Origin: Melampsora larici-populina 98AG31
Taxonomy: Eukaryota; Basidiomycota; Pucciniomycetes; Pucciniales; Melampsoraceae
Assembly: GCF_000204055.1 (NCBI RefSeq)
Contig: NW_006768766.1
Location: 714,706 to 778,705 of the forward strand
Direction: 5' to 3'
DNA length: 64,000 nt
Of this stretch, positions 1-11,545 are shown in pieces. Position 1 is the stretch's first letter. Every line of letters starts with the position of its first letter. The notes under the pieces were generated by a model. It was not told where the DNA came from. It was given only the letters and a program-made list of their open reading frames with translations, and did not search any database. The position numbers were made by a program, and so were the translations under genes.

Positions 1-575
1 AAGAAAATGATTTAAATTATCTAAGAATGGATGAACGATCGAATTGGAACAAACTGACTTTTTTGAGTCTTAAAGGTTTAAAATCCATTACCGATAAAGC
101 TTTGGTTTATTTATCTAGGTTTCCAAACTTAGGATTCATTGATTTAAACTCGACCTCTTGTACTCTTGCTTCTTGTCAAATCTTGAACAAATCTATCATG
201 AAAACGTACCAAAAACTTCATCCGCATCCACCATCTACTTCTCATTCGTCTATCGTCTTAAAACAATTCCATCACCCAAACTCTAATTTCCAGCTTGATT
301 TCTTTTCAAGTCAATTCACTTTATCTGAAAAGTTTTTCCAGTTTATGAAGTGGTTAGAACCTGATGGGTTTGATGATCATTGGTATGAAGTTTTTCAAAT
401 TAATTGGATAGATCAAGATGATCGACCGACAAATCAATTCCAATCCACTTATCAATCTGCTAAACTACATGAACATAAATTGTTTTTTCATAAATCTATT
501 CAACTTGAACCTTTGGACACTACAATTGATCCTTCACTTTGTTTAATCATTGATTATCCATTTAAACCAATTTGA
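1..575 (+). CDS. Leucine-rich-repeat protein, C-terminal part (5' end outside window)
   Basis: The frame is open from base 3 to a TGA at 573-575, so this is the 3' end of a gene that starts upstream of the window. The first ~50 residues contain LRR-type segments (LTFLSLKGLKSITDKAL, then YLSRFPNLGFIDLNS), the spacing seen in Amn1/F-box LRR proteins; the rest is a basic tail I do not recognise. After the TGA the same frame stays open for 23 codons to a TGA at 645-647, then for 29 codons to a TAA at 735-737, and the intervening codons still look coding. Either the annotated stop is natural and the tail is decaying, or this is a recent pseudogene. An F-box would have to lie upstream. The LRR call is moderate; the specific role is unknown. 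Confidence 0.55.
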   Translation, partial: ENDLNYLRMDERSNWNKLTFLSLKGLKSITDKALVYLSRFPNLGFIDLNSTSCTLASCQILNKSIMKTYQKLHPHPPSTSHSSIVLKQFHHPNSNFQLDFFSSQFTLSEKFFQFMKWLEPDGFDDHWYEVFQINWIDQDDRPTNQFQSTYQSAKLHEHKLFFHKSIQLEPLDTTIDPSLCLIIDYPFKPI

Positions 576-827
576 TGGAACCCTACTGAAGTTTCTAAAA
601 CAACTTCAAGCCATGTTGATCATCAAGTTAAAGTTAAAAGAAATTGAAAGTCTTTGGATAGGTTGGGTTTGAATGATGATTTATCTTTACTTGAATCTTA
701 TAAATCTAAAAAAACTAAAACAATTCATCATCCCTAAGCTTCTTAGTTTATTTTCATATCATTCATGTGTGTATTTCTAAATGATCAAGTGTACAAAAAA
801 ATGTCTCATTCTTGTACGGATTGTTAA

Positions 828-972
828 GGGCGTGTTCACTTAAGCAATTTCTGGTGAGAAATCACATTCTGCAAAATTTAAAGTGTTTATTTGGTGGTGC
901 ATGTTTCATTTTTGCATTAAAAAAATTACAGAATGTGATTTCTGGTCAGAAATTCCTTAAGTGAACGTGTCC
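828..972. mobile_element. 145-bp MITE, TAA target duplication
   Basis: Terminal inverted repeats start GGGCGTGTTCACTTAAG and end with the near complement; the inner arms (AGAAATCACATTCTG / CAGAATGTGATTTCT) also pair. Both sides carry TAA (825-827 and 973-975). A 3-bp TWA duplication is typical of PIF/Harbinger-type MITEs, so that assignment is an inference. There is no coding content. Confidence 0.8.
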
Positions 973-981
973 TAAGCTTTA

Positions 982-1031
982 CTAAGCCCCTTTTCTGATA
1001 TGGCCATGTCTGCTCTGAAAGAGGGGCTTAG
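982..1031. repeat. Short hairpin with CTAAGCCCCT ends
   Basis: A ~50-bp inverted repeat: CTAAGCCCCTTTTC pairs with GAAAGAGGGGCTTAG around a ~20-base loop. The same terminal motif bounds the element at 59781-59906, so both probably belong to one small MITE family. Confidence 0.6.
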
Positions 1032-1249
1032 GGATTACTTATATGCCAACTCTGAGCTCAGACCAGCAGGACTTCCAAGCACTTTTGTTGGAGATCCCTT
1101 GTTGATCAGGGCTCTAAGGGCGGGTTCACTTGAGCAATTTCTGGTCAGAAATCACATTCTGTCAATTTTTTAATGCAAAAAAGAACCATGCACCACAAAA
1201 TAGAAACTTTAAATTTTGCAGAATGTGATTTCTCAACAGAAATTGCTTA

Positions 1250-2790
1250 CAGCTGTTGTGAGAACTATTGGTAACTTTTCAGGTGATGTGTGTTGCCAAG
1301 TTTTAACTCGTCAGGCAAAAACTGGTTCAAAACTTGACTTTGGACTCAAACTTTGCTGACAGTCATTGCGTACAAAAGCCAGCTGTATTGACAGCTGTCA
1401 AACTCCCAACTGAACTGGCCCAAGCTTTGTCTCGCACGCTCTCATATGTTCTCAATGTGGGCTCTGAGTATATAATTCTTCTTAGAGTGTGTTTTCAAGC
1501 TTATGTTGTACTGTGGTTAGCACCTACGGTTGCAATGTATACGCACTGCTTGCAGACTCTTGTGTTTGAGTCCGGGTGACCATTGTTTTTAAAGACTCTT
1601 TCCCTTGATTTTAATCCAAAGTCCAAGTCATCATATATTTTAGTTTTGATATGGTTGTGCTTTTGTTTGGGGCGTGAAGAAGACATTTTGAACTTGTTTA
1701 CCACTGCGTCAAAAATTGTCTTATGAAAACAGTTGCAACATCAAAACTTAAAAAATGTTGCATTAGAGGTTTGAACCCCAATATAGTCAGAGGTCTCAAC
1801 ATGGAAGTCAACACGCTCTGCAGCAAGACAAGCTAATTGGTTGTGAGAGCAGGGCATTTAGAAGTATATGATCTGTTAAAAACTTAGCATCATGCGGGCC
1901 AAAGGGCTGGCATGTTCAACTCAAAGTTTGACAGCTGTCAACATACTGGCATGAGTATCAACAAAGTTTAAGTCAAAAACTGGGTTTTGCAAAGTAATGA
2001 ACTCAAAGAAGTTCAAGGCTGAGCTGTTTGTAAGAAATGCCAACCTGGGGTAATCAGGTGCAGTGTAAGCAAAACGGCGACAAGCCTTTGAGCTTCAAAG
2101 AGCTACTAAAAGTCAACACACACCTGGGGTAATCAGGTGCAGCGTAAGCAACACGGCAACAAGCCTTCAAGCTTCAAAGAGATACTAAAAATCAACACAC
2201 ACCTGTGCTCGAAGCAAGAGGATAAAGGTAGGCCGGTAATTGGAACGGAAATGTGAGTAAAATAATCAAACTAAGAGCGTAGAGTTATGTTAGACAAAGA
2301 TTCATTATACAAGTTGATGGATGAATTGAAACACTTACAGTATCTTTCCGATGAGGAAAGAACTGAGTGAAACAAAGGTAGAGAGATATATATGAAAAAG
2401 AAAAAACACACAGAAAAACATTTGAACAGAAAAAGAAACGTAAGTCACAGACAAATCATTCCCAAAGTGTCCCACTATTCTCACTACAATCCTAACACAA
2501 CCTCAGCACCGTACTCTACACTTCCAATACATAATTAATTACCTTCCATTAGATCATAAATCACTTCTTCAATTTTGATATAAGTCATGTCTTGTCACGT
2601 ACGAACAGAAGTCCTTGACAAAAAGAATCCACAGTTTCACACATACATAAAGTAAGAGAAAATTGTAGAAAGGTTAACAGCGTGGTCATTGAGTACCATG
2701 ACAGATTTTGAACCAGTTTTTGCACACCAAGTTAAAATTGGACGCAACACACATCATATGACAAGTTACCAATAGTTCTCACAGCAGCTG
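1250..2790. mobile_element. 1,541-bp non-autonomous TIR element with TA duplication
   Basis: Both ends begin CAGCTG. The left arm (1250 to ~1340) and the right arm (~2697-2790) are imperfect ~90-bp inverted repeats sharing TGTGAGAACTATTGGTAAC and CAAAAACTGGTTCAAAA. The insertion duplicates TA (1248-1249 and 2791-2792), restoring the interrupted MITE sequence GCTTAAGTG. A TA duplication fits Tc1/mariner-like elements (inference). I see no transposase; the short internal ORFs are not convincing. Confidence 0.75.
2042..2205. repeat. Tandem repeat, 79-bp period, two copies
   Basis: The segment starting ACCTGGGGTAATCAGGTG at 2043 recurs at 2122, and its start recurs again at 2201. It lies inside the 1,541-bp element. 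Confidence 0.8.
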
Positions 2791-2809
2791 TAAGTGAACA
2801 TGCCCTTAA

Positions 2810-2901
2810 GGTGCTGGTTTGGTGAAGTATGTTTCATCTTTGCATTTTAAAATTTACATAATGCAATTTCTCTTCAGAAATTGCTTCAAGTGAACATGCC
2901 C
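2810..2901. mobile_element. 5'-truncated copy of the 145-bp MITE
   Basis: This segment matches the inner and right half of the 828-972 MITE and ends GTGAACATGCCC followed by TAA at 2902-2904. The left terminus is absent; TAA at 2807-2809 sits directly before the internal sequence, as if an internal-left deletion occurred. Confidence 0.65.
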
Positions 2902-2904
2902 TAA

Positions 2905-3932
2905 ATCTCATGAAACCTTGCAATGAATTCAGAGGTAGAGATTCTTCAAGCTCTTCTGCTTCTCCTCATACTTTTTTGAGCCTGTCACCACTTCTAGTGT
3001 AAAGAAACTTTGGATTCCAATGTAATGGATCTTTGGCTCTTGATACTGGATTCATGCTCAATGGCCACAGAGGCTGCTTTATTAGCATAGGGGAAATCAG
3101 AGATAACAAAAAGCCACAAAACTTTAGTGAAAAAAGTGCAAGTTCAACAGGTGCTGTTTCTTATGTCTGACATGGTAAACTTTCTACAACATTATTTGTA
3201 CCAGTACATGCCTTGTACATAAGTGTCAGGGTAGGGTAGATGGTTCAAGATTTTTTTAGTACAAAAAAATGCTATAGAAACTCTTTTGGATAAATAATAT
3301 AGGAATGGATATAATTTTTTCAATATGATAAATTTGGTTTTTGATAATGATAAAAAAATGGAAATTGAAAGTTCTAGACAAACCCAATTTCTTCCTTCAT
3401 ACTTTTTGAGGTACACAGAAAATAGTGTTGACTAATTATCTTATTATTGATGATTTTGGTCTGTAAGGAATGGATTTCATTGTGTTTGTGTACCTGACTA
3501 TGATGATCCAAAAACCCTCTTTGACCAATTCCTCTTTGTCAATACATCTTCCAACCAAGTGAGTTTGCAAACTTGATTAAGTTTTGTGATTTTGATGGGT
3601 TCAGCATGTATGTAGGCCTACACATGCTGAGGATGAACTAGATTTAAAAGTTAACTCAAGATCTCAAAATTGGTTGCTTTGCTGAAGTAAAGTGGTGATA
3701 AAAGTGGCACAAGGCTTATTAAGAAGCTCTAGTGATTTTTTGTGAGGTTTCACAATGTAATTTGAAACCCCCCCAAAAAAGGATGTCAAGTAAAATTACT
3801 TGAAAATCATGCTGGTCTCAGACCAAAGTTGGGGTACTTATAACCCTAATTTGTCCCTCTGCAAGAGCCAACATGGCCACATTGGAAGGAAGAGGGGCTT
3901 TGTTAAGCTTAAAACATTGTGGACTTGTTTTC
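2905..3932. other. Intergenic, no gene seen
   Basis: AT-rich sequence with no coding pattern, RNA gene or clear repeat structure that I can support. Confidence 0.5.
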
Positions 3933-3935
3933 TTA

Positions 3936-5242
3936 GGCCGCGTTCACTTAAGTGCTTTTTCGTGAAAATTCGCATTCTTGAATGTTGAGAAATCGCATTC
4001 TGTGAAATGCATTTGATTTCTTATTTACAAGCATTCTAGAAATCACAGAATGCTTATAAAAAGACTTTTTTCATCGCTTTTCAAGAATGCACTACAAGTG
4101 CATTCTTATCGATCAAAATCACATTCTGTGATCGCTTTTCTTTTCTTTATCCTTTTTTCAGTTTTGAACAAGTCACCATTCACCGTACGGAATTCATCAA
4201 AACTTGACCAAGTCACTGTTCACCGTACGGAATCCCACACACTCCTCAAAGCCAACTTCCGCCACCCCCAAAGACCATCACTACCCTTTTCATTTCATTA
4301 TGAATTGGCCCAACAACTCAACTTGACTTTTCAACTTTTGCTCCTCAAGACTCGCCTCAAACAACACCTCAATCAATTTCAACACCGCTGCACTCGATCT
4401 CACTGCAATCTTGTCTGGACCATTTCTGAGTTGCTTGGGTTGGTTTAAATGCATCTAGTACGTCGTATTTTCCTATCTCTTTTCAGAATGATGCTGATGA
4501 GGTTGCTTTTTTTATTTGATCACCTGTTTTCTAATAACTCTAGACAACTTTTGCTTCCACCCATCCTTATCTATTCATCGTTCGACCTAAATTGTTGTGT
4601 GGTATTGTGTCTCAACTTCTGTTTGACAGAATCTGTAAGTACGTTCTTATCTAAGGTTTCTTCTTAAGATCAAGTTTCTGGTGTGTTTGTATTAACTATC
4701 ATTGATGAAATAGACAAGTACTCGGCCTTTCTCCTGTCATCATCTTCATCTCGATCTTGTCAATCAAAGCCAATCTTTACTAATCTTGCCTTTCTGATGT
4801 TAGATTGAATTATGGTGTTACTATGGATTAGGATACTGTTCTATTCTGAGTAGCTTATTGATGCAAGGGTCTTCTCTTGAAGGGATTTTGAGTCTTATGT
4901 TTATTGTATTCTTTATTTGTGAAATGTGTAATTTGTGTTTGCTTTTCATTTTTCTGACTCAAAAATGAAAAGCGTTTGGATGTGAGTAGTTCATAAAGCG
5001 AGAGATGCCAAAAGTAAGATTGAGGTGTCAAATGGGATCATAGAAAAGTGATCATATGATCGCTTCACTTTTCTATGATCGTGTGCTTAATGGTCATTTA
5101 AGCAAACACTTTATTGCTTTTTTTTCATAAATTCTTACAAAATGTGAAAATTCAGATTTTTGAAAGAAAACACTTTTCTACATGTAGAAAAGTGCTCAAG
5201 CAGAATGCAATTTCTTGAAATCCGGCTTAAGTGAACGCGGCC
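3936..5242. mobile_element. 1,307-bp TIR element, TTA duplication
   Basis: The ends are GGCCGCGTTCACTTAAG and CTTAAGTGAACGCGGCC, a perfect 17-bp inverted repeat, and TTA flanks both sides (3933-3935 and 5243-5245). The terminal motif resembles the 145-bp MITE (TTCACTTAAG core), so they belong to one PIF/Harbinger-like group (inference). An internal direct repeat (CACCGTACGGAAT, ~4182 and ~4220) is present. Open frames at 4050-4667 encode nothing I recognise as a transposase, so the element is probably non-autonomous. Confidence 0.8.
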
Positions 5243-5560
5243 TTAATCTAGACTTGAGATTCATCAGATTTATATATGTTTATAAGGAACCCGCTAAATT
5301 CATTGATTGTATTCCAGATATTGAGTTTGAAAAAAATCTTTACTGGTCTCATCTTGTATCAGAAAAAATGAACAAAAGATTTCCATAAACTATTTTCAGA
5401 TTCATTGGTGAACTCTTACAAGAAACTTTTCACTAGCCAAAGTACTTATGTAGGGTAAATGAAAAGTAATTCAATCAATTCAAAATGCATTTTACCACTA
5501 AATTGGTTTTGTTTTATAGAGATTAGATCAATTCAACTTTGACACTTGAGGGATATATAT

Positions 5561-5872
5561 TCAACCATGATGAACAATACTACAGGTGCTTATATGGTTT
5601 GATTGACAACTGCTCTGGTTGTATAAACTAGAACACCGTGGGTCTGAGCACACATACTCCTTCATGATGATATCTGCTTCACAAGTGGTTGTTTTAGTAA
5701 ATTGAGGTGGATCACAGTTACACCTAAGAAGTTTGTCACATTGGTCTGTGTAACATTCAAGAAATGTTCGGGGAGAACCACAGTGACAATCCTCCACTGG
5801 AGGGTCAGATCCCATTGTGATGTGATGCATGATCATCATGATGATGAAAGTAGCATGAGGTTTGTAAAACAT
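5561..5872 (-). CDS. Candidate small secreted cysteine-rich protein A
   Basis: This is a 103-residue single-exon frame. The N-terminus has a short hydrophobic stretch (ATFIIMMIMHHITMG) that could be a signal peptide, though it is weaker than a classical one. The remainder has 13 cysteines, including CHCG near residue 29 and CNC near residue 51. Cysteine order and several other residues match the protein at 38019-38345: CxCG, 18-19 residues, CxC, then a late H-x(3)-C-x(2)-V-x-H. Small cysteine-rich secreted proteins are typical rust effector candidates; no function can be assigned. The start is uncertain because an upstream exon could exist. Confidence 0.5.
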   Translation of the reverse strand: MFYKPHATFIIMMIMHHITMGSDPPVEDCHCGSPRTFLECYTDQCDKLLRCNCDPPQFTKTTTCEADIIMKEYVCSDPRCSSLYNQSSCQSNHISTCSIVHHG

Positions 5873-6644
5873 CCCTATAAGTGTACATTGATTTATGAAT
5901 CAGTTTTTCAATGGACTACTTCAGATTAGATAGAGCCTCATCAATGGATGATTCTCAAGTTGCTGAAAACTTACCTGAAAAGATACTTCTGGATGGTTTC
6001 AAGTGAATTTTCCAAGGCTCTTTCCAAAGAGCTTGTGATTGGTTAAAGATCTTTCACAACAGATAACTTTCTATATATTGAAGACTGGAAACAAAATCAA
6101 TAGTGAGAGTTGGTTAGTCTGACTTTTCTCTAATTAGAAAAATTTCTAGCTTTAATTGAAAAGATGAAATAAAGGACTAGAGAAGTAGGAGAAGGGTGAA
6201 ATTGAGACACCAAAAATTAAAGAAATCTTTTTTGGAAGTTAAATCCTAGACAACAGAGCCTATCAATTATGAAAAATGAGATTGAGATAAATACACAGGA
6301 AATGGGCCATCATCACAGATGTCATGATCAGGAAACATTCCTTGTCCTCCAATCTTACCAACCTAGCAAATTTTTGGGAAGCAGAGGAAAAGGAAATAAA
6401 TCACACACACTTTGTTTTCAAGAGGACAAGATTGTTAATATGGAGTCAAAAAATGCTATTGAACCAAGATCTTGATCAAGAGAGAGAAACTCTTTAGAAA
6501 TTCTATGTTGTCTCTGTAGAGATTCCTGACAAGAAGAATCATGGCTCTTCAGATTACTTGAGCAAGTATTTATATTTTTGCATCCAGAAAATGATACCTG
6601 ATTCAACTGGCAATGATGGTGAGTGGTTTCATTGGCTCACGACA

Positions 6645-7055
6645 TAATTAGAGGGTACAGTTGCTCAAGTCTAGTCTCAATTGTAGCCAATCTTCAAAAA
6701 GATAGTCTTATCAAACAAAAACCTGTTGATAAATGGATTGTAGTAAGTCATCATGTTTGGTCTAATAATAGAGTCTTGCTTTCACTCATATCTGATCCAG
6801 ATTTTTTTATACTGAACATCATCTTTGGGTCCAAAGACTTAGGAGTCTGACATTAGGGCACTTTGATATCAAGTACATTGAGGATCTCACTTGTGTATTT
6901 CTTGTAAAAAAACCTCACAAACACCACTCAAAAATTGATTTGGCATTATATACTAGAATGTGTAGGCAAACAATTTGGGTCTTGGGGCCTGGCTCAGGGC
7001 TAGGAAATGGTTGAGACTTGAGACTAGACTGGAGCAACTGCACCCTCTGATAATC
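6645..7055. repeat. ~410-bp inverted-repeat element
   Basis: The left arm AGAGGGTACAGTTGCTC...AGTCTAGTCTCAA (~6650-6690) pairs with TTGAGACTAGACTGGAGCAACTGCACCCTCT (given here as separate arms around 7010-7048). It is MITE-like; no clear target duplication is seen. Confidence 0.6.
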
Positions 7056-7340
7056 ATGTAATGAGGTTTGTTGTGATGTTCATATGTCTATTAATACCTG
7101 AAATTTCCCACCATTATAGAATTGTACAATTGCTGTGCAGTTGTTTTATATTTACTTATCTCTTCATTTTTAACGCAATGTTTCACAATTGGGCCCTATT
7201 TCAAATGTACATAGCTGGTGGTAGTGTGAGGGGTCAGCAACTCTTGGGCTGTCTCTTCACTAAAAGTTTGAAGTGATGACAATACATAGGGGAAAAAATA
7301 GAAGCTCACATAGAGGTGAGCATAATGAGTTTCACAGGCT

Positions 7341-7672
7341 CATTTTACTAGTCACTGGCAGGCCAGTGAGTTCCATTCACCTCAATCTTCAATGTCAGTT
7401 CAATATCAGTTTGAACTCCAATGCTGTTTGAGTGGGGGATATGCATGGGTTGCATAATCACTCAAACCTTCCAGGCATTTTGACACCTTCATGTGTGGAC
7501 ATGCAACCAAACTTTATTCCAGTTCATTCTGAAAGGTTGTTTGTCCACTACTCCAGGCCAAACATTGAGATTGGATTGATATTGAACTGACATTTTTTTG
7601 AGATTGGATTGAGATTGGAATGAGGTGGTTGTACTCACTGGTCTGCCCTGGCCTGCCAGTGAGTAGTAAAAT
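7341..7672. mobile_element. ~330-bp MITE
   Basis: The ends CATTTTACTA and TAGTAAAATG are complementary, followed inwards by CACTGGCAGGCCAG on the left and CTGGCCTGCCAGTG on the right. Further arm similarity (AATGTCAGTTCAATATCA) extends the inverted repeat to ~90 bp with gaps. It has no coding content. Confidence 0.7.
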
Positions 7673-8215
7673 GACACTGTTTGGAGGTTTCTCCAAGCTT
7701 TCTTCTGGTTTATTTCCAGATATCTTCCAGTTTTTCTACTGTTTTCTCCCAGTTCATCAGCTGATTAAATGGTCAACATGGCCTGAGCAGATGAGCTAGG
7801 CCTACCTCAGGCTTTATCCCTTAGCCAAAGAGAAGTCTGAGGGAGGCAGACAAACAGCAAAACTTGTCACAGGCTTCTCAAAGCTATGGACTTTGGGGCA
7901 ACCAGAAAAAATGTAAGATTCTATCAAAGAAACTCAGAATCTACCTTTGAATTGTGAGTACCATATTAATGCAAGGTAGTCCAATCTAGAACCAAGTCCC
8001 AAACTTCAAGATCCATCTGATACCTTATAATTTTCTTCAGACACTTGATACCATTGATCTATATATTTTATAAGCTCAAAAATTCAATCAATAAAGGTAT
8101 CAATAATGTAAATGATAATAAAATCATATATTTCCTTTCTCAAGAGTTCTTGATCAAAAAAGAAAGTCGATCATAATTAAGAACCAATCAATCCTAAAAC
8201 TTTTCATTACTTCAT

Positions 8216-10940
8216 TCAAACCTTCTTAGTTCTCCTACTCGTTCGATCTCCATTATTTTGCCCCGTCCCAGACTTTCCTTTTTTGCCACTCTTACTGGTA
8301 GTAGTCACAACAACCCTTTCATGATTCCCAAGTTGATCAGCTTCTTCTCCATCACTATCCCATTCTCTATCTCCTTGAGAAAGAGTATGAGAATGTAATC
8401 TAGTAGACCTTCTAGGTGTCATAGGTTCATATGCTTGAGAAGTACTACTCGTAGGTTTCCCAATCGATTGGTTTCCTACTAATTTCTTTCTAGGGGTTCT
8501 TCCAATCGGTTTCAATGATGTAATCACATCTTCATTCTCTGTTCTATTTTTTGTTTCACTAATCTTTCGTTGAGATGGTTTTGATTGTTGTGATTCTTTT
8601 GGTTCATTTGATTGATTAGAAACGATCGGTTCATCAAAATTCGTTCCATCATGCATATCATGATCATCAAAACTTCCAGGTAAAACAAATGGTGATCTTT
8701 CCGGTTTAGAAGTAGATAGAAAAAGATCATTAGAATTATTCTCGATTCTTGAGTTTTGTGGAGGATTGATGGCTGTAGTACGTCTTGAAGGGACAGTCTT
8801 ATTATTGATTTGATCTGTTGATACAGGTACATCGTTTATTCTACTTTTCTTTTTCACCGGTCCACTACGATGTGCCATACGTGTAGATGAAGTGTTCTTA
8901 GAAGTCGATTTCGTTGTCAAAGCCAAAGGATCTGGAGATCCCTCATCTTCACTACTTTCTTCGAGATTGGGTATGGAAGGATTAACCATCTGAGGAGCAG
9001 CTGCTACTGAACGACGATGAGGATGCGAAACAGGCACAGTTCGTCTAGACTCTCGATCTCTATCTAATTCTGATTTTCGAGATACAACAGGACGACGAGG
9101 TGTAAAGGCGATTCGAGTTGGGAATCTTTCTTGGACAACTGGTTGAGAAGAACTACTAGTAAGATTATTGGATTGAGAGGGTTGTGAGCTAGATACCATT
9201 CTATGAAATGGACTGGCGTCATGTTTAGACCTCGGTACTATCGCAGGGGTAGAGCCTGTGGATGCCTTGGTCGAAGGTAAACGAGCAGGTCCGACAAAGT
9301 GCTTGAATCGAGGCGTACTGCGCGGGTCAAGCTCTTCGGGATCTTTTGGAACCGGTTGCGACGGGGAGGTCATCATGGTGTCCGTAGTTGTTTGTGCTTG
9401 ATCTGAGGTATCTTCAATGACCATCGCCGATGTGAGCACTTGACTTGATAATTTGGAAGGCGTGTTCTGGACTGGATGTAAAGCAAGTGCAGTAAGAAGA
9501 GTTTTTTGGGATTCACTACGACCGTGAGTAGAACTTGGGGGCAGAACACGCCGCAAGTAAGGCGAAGCCGACAAAGGTAAAGAATGTGATTCTTCAGTCG
9601 TTTGGGAAGTCTTGTTTCGTATCTCTTGTTGTTGTCTAGCCTCAGCTAAGGAAGTTGGAGCAGGTAGATCAGGAGTCTTGATCGGAGAGTCCCATGCCAG
9701 TTTACCAATGTCATAATGTTGAGAAGTTCCAGGTTTCTTCCCGGTCGTAGGAACGTTTGCTCGTGCTTTTGAAGAGTTGAGTTCATCGAGTTCGAGTTCT
9801 AATAAAGTCCTTTGGACCTCAGGTAACATGTCCTTGATTCCCTTGATCACCCGATCAACATCTGGATCATTTTGAATCGAGTTTGAACCCATCAATCCTT
9901 GTTCAAATCGAATAGCTTCAATATATCTAGCCTCGCCGGTGAGTTTATTAAGATAAAAGTGAATAGCCACCATGGCATGGTTTTGAGACAAGATAACCGG
10001 TGAAGATCTACAGAATTGTTCCAAGATCGAGTCTTCTAATGGGTCAAAAGGAAAGCTAGACAAGATTTGTAATGAAGCCGAGTAAGGTTTAGCATGATCA
10101 TTGAGTCCGAAACAAGCTTCAAGGATGGTATGAATCAGTTGATCTCGATCGGGACGTTGAAAGGTACGTTGAAGAGCCCAAGCAGTACGAATTTGACCTG
10201 AGGCGCTCATAGCGCGTAAGACGAGTATAGCAGTGTGAAGATCGAGAGTTGGATTGACAAGTTGATAAAACCTAAGCAAATGTTTGGCTCGTTGCTTGAT
10301 CGGAGGAAGGGTAGCGAGAGATAACATGATATCTGGAACGAAATCGGGTGAAACAGTGGGAGTCGCAAAACAATGTATAGCCAGCTATGATCAAAAAGTA
10401 GAGTTTTATTGGTCAACCAAAGGTATGTTGAGGATACTAAAAGAGATTAATAACTTACTTGCCACATTGAATGATCGAGTGCCCATAAACCATCTATTCC
10501 AGTTGTAAAGTGAGACGGTATCAGTTTATCAGATGCGAACGCGTCTTCCCTTTTATCTCCATACTCCTTTAGGAGATAATAAATTAAACAATTCTTTTCT
10601 AAACAAACAAGAACGAAAGATCGAGTCAAAGATCAAAATAGTTGAAATAAAGATTTATAAAGTAAAACTGAAACTTACTCAATGAATCAAATGGACAAGT
10701 ATCGATTGAATCTAATAAAGATTTCAAGACGTTAAGATTGGTAGGAGGATATAATTTTTTATGATTTGAGATTGAAGCTAAAAGTAATAATCGATCGAAG
10801 AATAAAAGGTTTCCAGGCATTTGATTTCTTGATCTAGAAGTTGATTTGAGGTCATTTAGATCGATTGAGATGACTTGATTGCTTGATTGAGAGATGAATG
10901 GCCAATCGTGAGTAGTGAAGAGGTTTGCAATAGAATCCAT
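8216..10940 (-). CDS. ELYS-like nuclear pore complex assembly protein
   Basis: Three exons with matching phase (10679-10940, 10459-10598, 8216-10384) give 856 residues. The ELYS-like domain spans roughly residues 40-300: an N-terminal helical part (LLFFDRLLLLASI), the diagnostic GLWALDHSMW segment split at the second intron, and the repeat region ending AIHFYLNKLTGEARYIEAIR. ELYS proteins dock the Y-complex at the nuclear pore and help pore assembly. The remaining ~550 residues are low-complexity and rich in Ser, Pro, Arg and Lys, ending in a basic tail (RTSRRTKKV), a plausible chromatin or nuclear-targeting tail. It lacks the N-terminal beta-propeller of animal ELYS, as in short fungal homologues. 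The start is the ATG at 10940, followed by a 7-bp microsatellite upstream. Family call good; exact orthology inferred. Confidence 0.8.
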
Positions 10941-10949
10941 TTGATTGGT

Positions 10950-10981
10950 GATGGATGATGGATGATGGATGATGGATGATG
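10950..10981. repeat. Microsatellite (GATGGAT)n
   Basis: About four to five copies of a 7-bp unit immediately upstream of the ELYS-like start codon. Confidence 0.85.
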
Positions 10982-11545
10982 TCCTTTAAATCTGAAAATC
11001 ACTGGACTCGACTCTCGACACATTCGAGAATCGATCTGATTCGACACCATTTGAAGTTCGACTAACCTCTCTTAAACCATACCTCACTTTCCATTTCCAT
11101 CAAATCACATTCAAACTCAACTTATCATCATCAACTCCAGAGCCAGTGGCCACCCTACGATCTTGAACACCGCTTCTCCAAGCGCACGGCTACGTTTCCA
11201 TCTCCTAATGTCTTGTTGCGTTTCCCGATCATTTTACCTAGCACAATTCACCGCTAGGAAATTGTATATAGGAAGAGACAATTTGGCGAACGACCTGAGA
11301 CATTTCTCCTCTAGCCCCAAGTCTAACAGCTACACCTGCTTAGATGTTGCATCTTAGCATCTCTTAAAATAGAAATGCCGATCAATGGTCAAGTCTCAAG
11401 CTTACGAGGTCTTTGACAGAAGTATCGGGTGCGTTGCTTCATGAGGTTAGATGAAAATTAGCATCCTATATACAATTATTTTAAATAATCCCGCTAGTAT
11501 TTCTTTTCATCAAAGAAGAATTTCCTCAAGAAAAAATATACCTGA

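Larger units (their letters stand above)
1118..2805. mobile_element. MITE interrupted by a 1.5-kb TIR element
   Basis: Bases 1118-1249 match the 828-972 MITE from its left end into its right arm, stopping in AGAAATTGCTTA. The missing right terminus (TAAGTGAACATGCCC) appears at 2791-2805. Between them lies the 1250-2790 element. TAA precedes the left end (1115-1117) and TTAA follows the right end. This is a clear nested insertion. Confidence 0.75.
5873..8215. other. Intergenic region with two inverted-repeat elements
   Basis: Apart from the inverted repeats at 6645-7055 and 7341-7672, no gene is seen. A stretch near 7930-7965 matches, in one orientation, the terminus of the element at 33043-33726 (AATCTACCTTTGAATT...GAGTACC), so a solo end of that family is present. 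Confidence 0.5.

Noticed and set aside
4050..4667. Two adjacent open frames inside the 1.3-kb TIR element
   Set aside because: No transposase motif, no domain and Leu/Ser-rich composition expected from pyrimidine-rich DNA; probably non-coding.
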